NCBI GenBank assembly: GCA_034926415.1
Contig: JAYFRC010000007.1
Location: 1 to 40,146 of the forward strand
DNA: 40,146 nucleotides
Direction of reading: 5' to 3'
DNA from: JAYFRC01 sp034926415
Lineage (GTDB): Bacteria > Bacillota > Clostridia > Oscillospirales > Oscillospiraceae
The translations under genes were made by a program, and so were the position numbers. How positions within the stretch are numbered: the first letter of the stretch is position 1; each line of letters starts with the position of its first letter. The notes beneath the pieces were generated by a model that was not told the DNA's origin, did not search any database, and saw only the letters and a list, made by a program, of their open reading frames with translations. Below are positions 13,727 to 20,856 of the stretch, piece after piece.

Positions 13727-14887
13727 TCACTCCATCTCAAATATTCCCGCCGCGCCCTGGCCTCCGCCTATGCACATCGTTATCAGCGCGTATTTTCCGC
13801 CCGTGCGTTTGAGCTCGGACAGTGCTTTGCACAGCAGTACCGACCCAGTTGCGCCCAACGGATGACCGAGCGCCATAGCTCCGCCGTTAGGATTCACCCG
13901 CTCTATCGGCATCTTGAGCTCGCGTATGCACGCAAGCGCCTGAGAGGCGAACGCTTCGTTTATCTCTATCACGTCCATGTCGTTTACGCTCAGTCCCGTA
14001 CGCTTCATTACTTTCGGAACCGCGGCAATCGGGCCTATCCCCATCACCGACGCTTCTACTCCTATCGCAGAAAACCCGACAAATTTGGCGATCGGTGTGT
14101 AACCGAGTTTCTCGGCAGTCTCGCGCGCCATAAGCACGACAAACGCACTGCCGTCCGTCATCTGCGACGACGTCGCCGCCGTAATAACTCCGTCGCTCTT
14201 AAAACATGGTTTAAGCTTTGAAAGGCTCTCTGCCGTACATCCCGGGCGTATGCCCTCGTCTTCGGTCACGACTGTCTCGCCGTTTTCGCCTTCGACGGTT
14301 ATGGGTATAATCTCATCTTTAAACTTTCCGGCCTGCTGCGCAGCGTACGCCTTTTTATGGCTCTCGGCCGCCATTTCGTCCATATCCTCGCGCGAGATGC
14401 TCCAGCGCGCCGCCACGTTCTCCGCAGTCATGCCCATCGGCAGATACACACCCGGATCCTGCTCGTTCAGCTTTTCGTACGCGTATTGCTGATAATCGTT
14501 CATTCCCATTCCGCTCATTAGCTCGACACCGCCTGCGACCACCACGTCCATCTGTCCTGCCACTATGGCGTTGGCTGCCGTCGCGATGGTCTGAAGTCCC
14601 GATGAGCAGAAGCGATTCACCGTCTGCCCGGGAACACACTCCGGAAGGCCCGCGCGCTGAACGATAAGGTGCGCTATGTCGTAACCGCAGTATTTTTCAG
14701 GCGTAGCACAACCTACAACTACGTCGTCTATGAGCGAATAATCGAAGCCCGGCAATTTTTTCAGCACACCCAGAAGGTTCTGTGCGCCAAACTCAACGGG
14801 GTGCGTCTTTGCAAACGATCCCTTATTCGCCTTTGTAAGCGGCGTGCGCCCATAGGCCACTATCACCGCATCTCTTTTGTCAATCAT
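13727..14887 (-). CDS. Thiolase (acetyl-CoA acetyltransferase), first copy
   Basis: 386 residues. The nucleophile is C94 in VNRFCSSGLQTIATAAN; the His loop is NPNGGAMALGHPLGATGS; the C-terminal catalytic region is ITMCIGGGQGAAGIFE. This is a full-length, apparently active thiolase. In the proposed pathway it cleaves acetoacetyl-CoA with CoA to two acetyl-CoA, regenerating the acetyl-CoA spent by BKACE. AGGAAAG lies before ATG. Its stop overlaps the start region of the second thiolase, so the two thiolases and the CoA-transferase are tightly coupled. A strong hairpin at 14911-14943 separates this module from the symporter gene. Confidence 0.92.
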   Translation of the reverse strand: MIDKRDAVIVAYGRTPLTKANKGSFAKTHPVEFGAQNLLGVLKKLPGFDYSLIDDVVVGCATPEKYCGYDIAHLIVQRAGLPECVPGQTVNRFCSSGLQTIATAANAIVAGQMDVVVAGGVELMSGMGMNDYQQYAYEKLNEQDPGVYLPMGMTAENVAARWSISREDMDEMAAESHKKAYAAQQAGKFKDEIIPITVEGENGETVVTEDEGIRPGCTAESLSKLKPCFKSDGVITAATSSQMTDGSAFVVLMARETAEKLGYTPIAKFVGFSAIGVEASVMGIGPIAAVPKVMKRTGLSVNDMDVIEINEAFASQALACIRELKMPIERVNPNGGAMALGHPLGATGSVLLCKALSELKRTGGKYALITMCIGGGQGAAGIFEME

Positions 14888-14910
14888 TTATTCTTTCCTC
14901 GCTTTCGAAA

Positions 14911-14994
14911 CGCGCCAGCGGACATCTTCCGTCCGCCGGCGCGGTGCCAGATTCATCACATATATGTGATACTGACACTATTACAAAATAATAG
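14911..14994 (-). promoter_or_regulatory. Three hairpins between symporter and thiolase genes
   Basis: Minus-strand order: CTATT/AATAG stem (14978-14994), a perfect 16-bp palindrome ATCACATATATGTGAT (14955-14970), then a GC-rich hairpin of two 6-bp blocks with one A-C mismatch (CGCGCC/GCGGAC with GTCCGC/GGCGCG, 14911-14943), ending 24 bases before the thiolase ATG. With only a short TTTC after it, it is more likely a pause, processing or attenuation structure than a full terminator. The palindrome could bind a regulator. Confidence 0.4.
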
Positions 14995-14996
14995 AA

Positions 14997-16535
14997 TTAC
15001 ATTGCGTCCTTGCGGATTCTGTGGATAACGGCTATCGTAGCTTCGCTGGGGTTGTCGCTCATATAAGCCTCATAAGCCTCCACAGGGGGCTTCTTGGTAG
15101 CAAACATGAAAATAAGCGCAAAGACAAGTGAGACTCCTGCTCCGCAGAAGAACAGCGGAAGATGGAACGGTGCGCCGATAGTCGTAAACAGCATGTACGT
15201 GAAAAGACCGGATATCATGGATGCAAACGCGGCGGGCTTGTTCATGCGTTTTGTGAACAGTCCAAGCCATGTTACCCAGAAGAATGTGGATCCGAAAGCT
15301 CCATAGATATAAGTGAAGCCTTGGGCAAGAAGGGTGAACTTTCCGATAGCGCAGAGCACTGCGATAACGCCGAGTGCGAGTATGCAGTAACGCAGCTGCT
15401 TGGTGGTGCGCTCGTCATCGCCCTCAGACGGCGCCTTGTTCTGAATAACACGCTTGATATCGTATATCAGAGAAGTAGAACAGTGCAGCAGCATCGAGTT
15501 CGCGGTGGAAACAGCCGCCGCGCAGATTGCCGTAAGAGCAAGAGCGCCAAGTACGGGATTGAGGAATTTAACAATAAGGGTCGGGAACATATAGTCTGTA
15601 GTCGTTCCGACAGGAAGCGACGGAAGAAGCATCTTGCCGCCCATGCCGATGATAACCAGCGGAACAAACACGGGAATAAGAGCTATAACGACCCAGAACA
15701 TCTGCAGCGCAGCGGTCTTGGCATTGCGGGGAGCCATGAAGCGCGCAATCCAGTGCGGAGCGACCGTGGCGCCGATGGAGTTTGAAAGGAATGTAGATAA
15801 TATCGTTGAGAATCCGAAAGTGCCCCAGGCTGTACCGAGGATGCCCGGAGTCAGCGGGTCTCCGCCTTCAATAGCGGGAGCGGTCGTGGTAATGAAGTTC
15901 TGCACTATGTTGCCCATGCCGCCGGTCAGCTGCAGCACCGTTATCATACCGGTTATAACGCCGATGAGTATCAGTATGGCGTTGACGGTATCGGTTCTTG
16001 CAACAGACATGAATCCGCCGAGGCATGTAAACACAAGAATGACCATGAACAGGACGCAGCAGACTGCGTATGACAATCCGCTTATAGTTGAAAGAACTAT
16101 TCCGAAGCCCTGGACCTGAATAAACGCGAATACGAAATATCCGCACAATTCGATCACCGCAACAAAGACCTGAATTTTGGATTTATCATTATAGGGGTCG
16201 TAGCGCAGATGAATGAATTCGGGGAATGTACGCGTAGGCACCGCCGGACGACGGACCTTGTACGCAATTATAGGCATGATGGCCGTGCCGAGGAACCATC
16301 CTGCTATCCAGCCGAATACTGCCGCAATGCCGCGGGCGTAAAGCGTACCGGGAACGCCCATGACGGACGCCACGGACAGCCAGGTTGCAACGGATGTGCC
16401 AATGCCGAGGATAAGTCCCATGTTGCCGCCGCCGGAAGTAAAGTCTCCCATGCTCTCGACTTTTTTGGCGCCGATAATGGAAGTGATGATTATTATCGCG
16501 AAGTAGATTATAAATACGACAAGGTAGATATTCAT
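14997..16535 (-). CDS. Sodium:solute symporter (SSS family)
   Basis: 512 residues with about 13 hydrophobic segments, typical of the SSS/PanF-like family that uses a Na+ gradient to import carboxylates, amino acids or betaines. Visible family features are GGGNMGLILGIGTSVATWLS near the start, the GLSYAVCCVLFMVILVFTCLGGFMSVARTD region and the AVSTANSMLLHCSTSLIYDI segment (TM8/Na site). GGGAGG precedes ATG. It lies between the small membrane protein gene and the thiolases in a BKACE operon, so it probably imports the acid that this pathway degrades. Substrate cannot be told from sequence. Confidence 0.93.
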   Translation of the reverse strand: MNIYLVVFIIYFAIIIITSIIGAKKVESMGDFTSGGGNMGLILGIGTSVATWLSVASVMGVPGTLYARGIAAVFGWIAGWFLGTAIMPIIAYKVRRPAVPTRTFPEFIHLRYDPYNDKSKIQVFVAVIELCGYFVFAFIQVQGFGIVLSTISGLSYAVCCVLFMVILVFTCLGGFMSVARTDTVNAILILIGVITGMITVLQLTGGMGNIVQNFITTTAPAIEGGDPLTPGILGTAWGTFGFSTILSTFLSNSIGATVAPHWIARFMAPRNAKTAALQMFWVVIALIPVFVPLVIIGMGGKMLLPSLPVGTTTDYMFPTLIVKFLNPVLGALALTAICAAAVSTANSMLLHCSTSLIYDIKRVIQNKAPSEGDDERTTKQLRYCILALGVIAVLCAIGKFTLLAQGFTYIYGAFGSTFFWVTWLGLFTKRMNKPAAFASMISGLFTYMLFTTIGAPFHLPLFFCGAGVSLVFALIFMFATKKPPVEAYEAYMSDNPSEATIAVIHRIRKDAM

Positions 16536-16614
16536 TGTTTTAAGTTGCCTCCCTCTTCTGAACTGACTTCAGGCATCGTATTGATACTCTGTCAGTTTGT
16601 TTGTGAATTTGTTT

Positions 16615-16794
16615 TTACTTCTTTTCTCTCTTCGTTTTCTTTTCTTCTTCTGCATCAGGATTGCAGGTGAAAAGATTCCCCGTCGCCCCAAGTCTCTTAA
16701 GTCCGCTCTTTTCGATCTTTATAGCCACCACTATATAGATGACTACTCCCGCTACAACAGCGAGCGCCCAGCATACAAAGGGTATTGCCGACAT
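16615..16794 (-). CDS. Small one-helix membrane protein, likely symporter accessory subunit
   Basis: 59 residues: an N-terminal membrane helix (about 4-23, IPFVCWALAVVAGVVIYIVV), an amphipathic region KIEKSGLKRLGATGN and a Lys/Glu-rich tail. The start is ATG 16794 because AAAGGAG lies 8 bases upstream; the longer open frame has no such site and an implausible basic leader. It is directly upstream of the SSS symporter (79 bases). Small proteins paired with SSS carriers are known (for example YhdT with PanF, and recently annotated symporter small accessory proteins), which fits both size and position. Confidence 0.7.
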   Translation of the reverse strand: MSAIPFVCWALAVVAGVVIYIVVAIKIEKSGLKRLGATGNLFTCNPDAEEEKKTKREKK

Positions 16795-16853
16795 TTTTAT
16801 TCGCTCCTTTCTTTCACTCTTTTTATTCGTACATGATTTCGTTGTTGCGCTCT

Positions 16854-16879
16854 TGCGGGAGATATATCTCTCCCGCAGG
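16854..16879 (-). promoter_or_regulatory. Hairpin between BKACE and the small membrane protein
   Basis: On the minus strand TGCGGGAGA pairs with TCTCCCGCA around a 6-nt loop, 20 bases past the BKACE stop, with no T-run. It may set relative mRNA levels (stabiliser or processing site) within the operon. Confidence 0.35.
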
Positions 16880-16898
16880 AACGGCAGCAATTATTAAA

Positions 16899-17747
16899 TT
16901 ATTTAAGGCTGAGCATCTGACGGGCTTCGTCGGGGGTGGCTGCTTCGCAGCCGTAGGTCTCGATGACCTGCTTCGCTCTCGTTACAAACTGAGCGTTGCT
17001 GTCGGCGAGCTTGCCCTTGGAATACATGACGTTATCCTCCATGCCGACACGGATGTCTCCGCCGAGAGGAATAGCAGCGTACAGTATATCCATCGCGCTG
17101 TGACCTACGCCGAAGCAGCTCCATGTAGAGCCCGGGCAAAGCTGGTCCATGGTCTCTTTCATAAACAGCAGGTTCTTGATGCTGCCGGGGATGCCGTTCG
17201 CGCAGCCCATGCAGAACTGGAAATGCAGCGGAGCCTTGAGGACGCCTTTCTTGAGATAATAAGCGGCGTTGGCAATCATGCCCGGGTCGAAAGCCTCTAT
17301 CTCCGGCTTGACGTTCCACTCCTGCATGTTGCGGCCCAGCTGCTCAAGAAACTTCGGGCTGTTGATGAACAGCGCGGTGTTGAGCCAGTTCATCGAGCCG
17401 CAGTCGTAGGACGCCATTTCGGGGCGCAGCTCCTTAACGTGAGCCCAGCGCTCTTCGTCGTTAGCCGTCAGCGCGCCGGAGGTGGTCATGTTGATGATTA
17501 CGTCGCAGTCCGGATGATTCTTGCGGAGCAACTCGACGGTCTTTGCAAAACGAGCCTTGTCCATAGTGCCGTTGCCGTTCTCGTCGCGCATGTGCATGTG
17601 AGCCATTGCGGCGCCGGCTTTCCAGCATTTATAAACGTCCTCGGATATCTCCTCCGGAGTCATCGGGACGCTGGGGTTGTTTTCTTTTTTCGGCCATGCT
17701 CCCGTCGGAGCGACGGTTATTATGCGCTTGTTCTTAAAATCTGCCAT
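16899..17747 (-). CDS. BKACE-family beta-keto acid cleavage enzyme (DUF849)
   Basis: 282 residues, a TIM-barrel enzyme. The Zn site is visible as MAHMHMRD (H50, H52) plus E237 in VGMEDNV; PTGA near residue 14-17 and NMTTSG near 86-91 are also family motifs. BKACE enzymes condense a beta-keto acid with acetyl-CoA and split it into acetoacetate and an acyl-CoA; the founding member is 3-keto-5-aminohexanoate cleavage enzyme of lysine fermentation. The lysine-pathway partners (aminomutases, 3,5-diaminohexanoate dehydrogenase) are not here. Instead the partner is a ketopantoate-reductase-like dehydrogenase encoded 27 bases upstream, so another beta-keto acid (for example a dehydrocarnitine-like or branched acid) is likely. 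AAGGGAG precedes ATG. Confidence 0.9.
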   Translation of the reverse strand: MADFKNKRIITVAPTGAWPKKENNPSVPMTPEEISEDVYKCWKAGAAMAHMHMRDENGNGTMDKARFAKTVELLRKNHPDCDVIINMTTSGALTANDEERWAHVKELRPEMASYDCGSMNWLNTALFINSPKFLEQLGRNMQEWNVKPEIEAFDPGMIANAAYYLKKGVLKAPLHFQFCMGCANGIPGSIKNLLFMKETMDQLCPGSTWSCFGVGHSAMDILYAAIPLGGDIRVGMEDNVMYSKGKLADSNAQFVTRAKQVIETYGCEAATPDEARQMLSLK

Positions 17748-17773
17748 TTTTATTTACTCCCTTCGTTATTCTC

Positions 17774-18799
17774 TTAAAGAAGAGGCAGGAAATTCTTGAG
17801 AGCTTCATCATACTTGTTGACTATGCCCTTTGCTTCTTCTTCCTTGACTACCTTGCGTACCATGTCGTTGAACGGAGTGGGAATTCCGTGCGCACGACCG
17901 CGGTCGCAGACGACGCCGTTGATGAAATCAATCTCTGTCTTGCGCTGTTTTTCGAGGTCCTGAAGCATAGACGCTTTCAGCAGCTTGTGGGGACCCCAAA
18001 CCTTATGATAGAAATCGTATTTATTCGCTATGTCAGCTTTGTCCTTAAGCTCAAGCTGGGTAAACGAAACTCCTTGCATTGAAGCCAACTCCACGCCGTC
18101 CGCTCTTGCAACCTTTATCGTCTCATCGGCTATGTGAGCAACGCAGTCAAGGGATTCCTTTCCGTCAAGTACGTCGCCCATGGTGCATCCGAGAGCCGCT
18201 GACATTCCGGAAAACGTCGAGTTCATGAGGACTTTGCTCCAGCGGATTCCCATGAGATTGGGAAGAATGGTCGTTCCGCCGCACAAATCAAGAACTGCTT
18301 TTGCTGCGCGGATACGCGGTGTGTCCTTTCCGTCCATTTCTCCGATATCAAACGCAAATTTCTCAATACCCGGAGACATCGGCGATGTCAGCATATCGAC
18401 GCCGGGTTCAATCCATGTGGCGCCGAATCCGACGGCGCCGCCGGCAACTCTGCCCTTGCCTGCGAGTTCTTCGATAGTCGGCTCGGGTATGCCGTTCTGA
18501 AGCGTAAGGATAAGCCCGTCGTCAGCCATATGCGGCATAACGTAACCTATGACCTCCTTGTTCACTACCTGCTTTGTGCAAAGAAACACCAGATCGTACT
18601 TTCCATCCATCTGATCCGGAGTAAGCGCGTGTACGGGCGTTACAAACTCTGTCTTTCCTGTTATCTTGGCTCCGTTTTTGTTCAGCGCGTCGATATTTGC
18701 CCTGTAGGTGTCTATCAGGTCAATCTGTCCACCGTTCTTAGTAATCATGGCACCGAGGAACATTCCTATAGAACCGGCGCCCATTACTGCTGTTCTCAT
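17774..18799 (-). CDS. Ketopantoate-reductase-family dehydrogenase
   Basis: 341 residues, slightly longer than PanE. It has an N-terminal Rossmann fold with GAGSIG (residues 7-12), LQNG with N101, and a C-terminal helical domain with the expected catalytic lysine K189 in IRWSKVLMNS. PanE-like enzymes reduce 2-oxo acids or oxidise 2-/3-hydroxy acids with NADP(H). It is the first gene of the sigma-54-driven operon and precedes the BKACE gene, so I infer that it oxidises a hydroxy acid to the keto acid that BKACE cleaves; true pantoate synthesis is unlikely in this context. The spacing AGGG-N8-ATG supports the start. Confidence 0.85.
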   Translation of the reverse strand: MRTAVMGAGSIGMFLGAMITKNGGQIDLIDTYRANIDALNKNGAKITGKTEFVTPVHALTPDQMDGKYDLVFLCTKQVVNKEVIGYVMPHMADDGLILTLQNGIPEPTIEELAGKGRVAGGAVGFGATWIEPGVDMLTSPMSPGIEKFAFDIGEMDGKDTPRIRAAKAVLDLCGGTTILPNLMGIRWSKVLMNSTFSGMSAALGCTMGDVLDGKESLDCVAHIADETIKVARADGVELASMQGVSFTQLELKDKADIANKYDFYHKVWGPHKLLKASMLQDLEKQRKTEIDFINGVVCDRGRAHGIPTPFNDMVRKVVKEEEAKGIVNKYDEALKNFLPLL

Positions 18800-18877
18800 A
18801 AATCATACCCTGCTTTCTTAAAGTTTTCTGCAGCATATTTCGCCCGCGGTGCGGAGTATGCCCTTGATATCATTTAC

Positions 18878-18893
18878 TGCAAGGAGCGTGCCA
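18878..18893 (-). promoter_or_regulatory. Sigma-54 promoter of the catabolic operon
   Basis: On the minus strand TGGCACGCTCCTTGCA, a full match to the -24/-12 consensus (TGGCACG-N4-TTGCA) with GG and GC 10 bases apart. The predicted start is near 18867, 68 bases before the dehydrogenase ATG. The divergent neighbour encodes a sigma-54 activator. Confidence 0.88.
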
Positions 18894-19027
18894 CAAAAAA
18901 TCGTCAACGGGTATGATCGGTCTTATTACCCCCCAGAATCACCGGCTGCATGACCTCCAAAAAATAAAAAATTCCATCTTCCGAAAAATAGAGACATATA
19001 TAAAATATTAAAATGTGTCCAATTTTT

Positions 19028-19045
19028 TGTACATTTGTCAGTACA
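19028..19045. promoter_or_regulatory. Candidate upstream activator site
   Basis: TGTAC (19028-19032) and GTACA (19041-19045) form a dyad with an 8-base centre, about 145 bases upstream of the -24 element, a usual distance for a sigma-54 activator binding site. Related TTGTC/TTGTAC half-sites cluster between 19010 and 19055. The match is short, so this is tentative. Confidence 0.4.
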
Positions 19046-19081
19046 GAATTGTCTATTTTTTTATACAGTGCTTATGAGTTA

Positions 19082-19110
19082 TTGCTTTTCTGCACATTAA
19101 ATGGTAATAT
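19082..19110 (+). promoter_or_regulatory. Putative sigma-A promoter of the activator gene
   Basis: TTGCTT (19082-19087), 17-bp spacer and TAATAT (19105-19110), with predicted start near 19117 and an 80-base leader. The upstream dyad at 19028-19045 overlaps no core element, so the activator could also bind there without blocking this promoter. Confidence 0.4.
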
Positions 19111-19197
19111 TATTTAAATAATTTATAGTAATAATTGTAATCCATTAAAAAAACGGTTGGGCAATGTATTTTATTTCCGGAGGGAGGGTGTCTTGGA

Positions 19198-20604
19198 TTG
19201 AACGACTACGATAAGGACTACCAGCTGCTTCGCGCGGCCATTGATTCGATAGATATGACCACTATTATAAATACGGACGGTTATATACGCTATATAGGAA
19301 GCAAATACGCCGACATACTCGGCATTTCCCAACACGACGCCATCGGGCGGCCGGTTACGGAAATAATTCCCGATACACATCTCCTTGATATCATAAAAAG
19401 CGGCGAAGCTCAGCGCGGCTGTGTGTACGTGATGAAAAACAGGGTGCCGATTATATGCGATTACAACCCCGTCTGGAATAAAGATGGTAAGTTGATAGGC
19501 GCTATATGTATTACGAGCATGTCTGACATGACTTCGCTTTCCAAACTTACTCAGACCATAAAAGCTCTTGAGCATGAGAACGAACTGTATCGCAATCAGC
19601 TTTCCGCTCTGACAACAAAGACCTTTTCAATCGATACAATAATCGGTCTTTCTCCCGCGATGCAGCAGCTAAAGGTGCAGATTAAGAAAGTCGCTCCGAC
19701 CGATCTTCCTGTTCTGATAACCGGCAAAACAGGCACAGGCAAAGAGATAATCGCCGATGCCATACATTACCTTTCAAAGCGGAAATACGGCAAATTCATC
19801 AAGATAAACTGCGCCGCCATTCCCGGCGATCTGCTTGAATCCGAGTTGTTCGGATACAGCAGCGGCGCCTTTTCCGGCGCTTCAAAAGGCGGAAAAGTGG
19901 GCAAATTTGAGCTTGCCAACAACGGCACTCTCCTGCTCGACGAAATAGGTGAATTCCCGCTCAATCTGCAGCCGAAGCTTCTCCGCGTTCTTCAGGATCA
20001 GCAGGTCGAGCATGTCGGAGGTATCAAGCCTATAAACGTAGATACGAGGATCGTTTGCAGTACAAACAGAGATTTAGCGCAAATGGTCGCAGAGGGCACG
20101 TTCCGCCAGGACCTGTATTACAGAATCAATGTCGTTGAACTGCATATCCCGCCCCTCAGGAAGCGCAAGGAAGATATACCCTCGCTCTGTGATGTGCTCA
20201 TTCAAAAAATCAACCTCAATCACAATTGCCGTACTCCTCGCGTCAGTGACGACGTTCTCAGCCTTTTTTCCGAATATGACTGGCCCGGAAATGTCAGAGA
20301 ACTCGAGCACGTCCTTGAACGAGCGTGCGTTCTTTCTCCGAACAAAGTTCTTCAGATCAGTGATTTTGATTTCTTTTTGCCGACCATTTTCCATAATACC
20401 CCTCAAATAAGCATTGATTATACCTCTCCGAAAATACGGCCACCTAGCCTTAAGGATCAGCGAAACAATACAGAGCGCGAAACAATCATAAGCGCGCTTG
20501 CTAAATCCGGCGGGAATAAAACACATGCTGCAAAACTTCTCAATATTTCTCGGAGTCTTTTATACAATAAAATCAAAACATACGATATCGACTGCAAGGC
20601 ATAA
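19198..20604 (+). CDS. PAS-domain sigma-54-dependent transcriptional activator
   Basis: 468 residues from TTG 19198, the only start with a strong site (GGAGGGAGGG) at good distance. A PAS domain (about 8-110) is followed by a helical linker (115-140). The AAA+ domain (about 145-375) has Walker A GKTGTGKE (176-183), the sigma-54 contact loop GAFSGA (223-228), Walker B LLLDEI (245-250) and RQDLYYRINV. A Fis-type HTH (about 430-465, NKTHAAKLLNISRSLLYNKI) closes it. It should open sigma-54 promoters when the PAS domain senses a signal, perhaps the substrate. Two deviations are GAFSGA for GAFTGA and Lys in place of the usual Glu in Walker A. It is divergent from the catabolic operon and flanked by two sigma-54 promoters. 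Confidence 0.93.
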   Translation: MNDYDKDYQLLRAAIDSIDMTTIINTDGYIRYIGSKYADILGISQHDAIGRPVTEIIPDTHLLDIIKSGEAQRGCVYVMKNRVPIICDYNPVWNKDGKLIGAICITSMSDMTSLSKLTQTIKALEHENELYRNQLSALTTKTFSIDTIIGLSPAMQQLKVQIKKVAPTDLPVLITGKTGTGKEIIADAIHYLSKRKYGKFIKINCAAIPGDLLESELFGYSSGAFSGASKGGKVGKFELANNGTLLLDEIGEFPLNLQPKLLRVLQDQQVEHVGGIKPINVDTRIVCSTNRDLAQMVAEGTFRQDLYYRINVVELHIPPLRKRKEDIPSLCDVLIQKINLNHNCRTPRVSDDVLSLFSEYDWPGNVRELEHVLERACVLSPNKVLQISDFDFFLPTIFHNTPQISIDYTSPKIRPPSLKDQRNNTERETIISALAKSGGNKTHAAKLLNISRSLLYNKIKTYDIDCKA

Positions 20605-20647
20605 AAGCACGCGTTCATATCGGGCAATATTTTTCGCTTTTCTTTTA

Positions 20648-20663
20648 TGGCACGCTTTTTGCA
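20648..20663 (+). promoter_or_regulatory. Second sigma-54 promoter, driving a non-coding transcript
   Basis: TGGCACGCTTTTTGCA, a full -24/-12 match with correct GG-N10-GC spacing. It differs from the operon promoter only in two of the four free spacer bases. It starts 44 bases after the activator's stop and points away from it; no protein gene follows on this strand. Predicted start at 20674. Confidence 0.82.
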
Positions 20664-20673
20664 TAAAAATATC

Positions 20674-20780
20674 TGAGCAGTATTGTTGAAATCCGGTTTT
20701 GAGTTCGCTTGAAAAGCGCAATACTACTCATCCCCTACCCCCTCATCAAAAACGCGTCCTTTTCAGGGCGCGTTTTTGAT
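20674..20780 (+). ncRNA. Candidate sigma-54-dependent small RNA
   Basis: The predicted transcript starts at 20674-20675, exactly where the stem begins. GAG-C-AGTATTG (20675-20685) pairs with CAATACT-A-CTC (20719-20729). Nested and directly abutting it is CGCTT-GAA-AAGCG (20706-20718). A single-stranded C-rich stretch follows (20729-20744, with TCCCC and ACCCCC) that could pair with Shine-Dalgarno sequences, as in UCCCC-type Firmicute sRNAs. It ends with a 12-bp terminator (20745-20780). No start codon with a ribosome binding site is present. Promoter, two-hairpin body, C-rich target region and terminator within 107 bases make an sRNA the simplest reading. Confidence 0.6.
20745..20780 (+). terminator. 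Intrinsic terminator of the candidate small RNA
   Basis: ATCAAAAACGCG (20745-20756) pairs perfectly with CGCGTTTTTGAT (20769-20780); the T5 tract lies in the 3' arm. The inner CC/GG pairs extend the stem. Confidence 0.75.
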
Positions 20781-20856
20781 GTTCCGAAAAATGATGGCAA
20801 GCCAATCATTGCAAAGTCTTACTGAATACGCGAATTTGTATGCTTATAAAACGCAG

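Noticed and set aside
13059..13865. Plus-strand ORF of 268 codons opposite the thiolases
   Set aside because: Same reason: antisense of two full-length thiolases with intact active sites.
16785..17777. Plus-strand ORF of 330 codons opposite the BKACE gene
   Set aside because: Antisense shadow; the BKACE frame has the Zn-ligand motifs and a good ribosome binding site.
20498..20689. Plus-strand 63-codon ORF covering the second sigma-54 promoter
   Set aside because: It starts inside the activator's Fis domain in another frame, and has no ribosome binding site; the region is better explained by promoter and activator.
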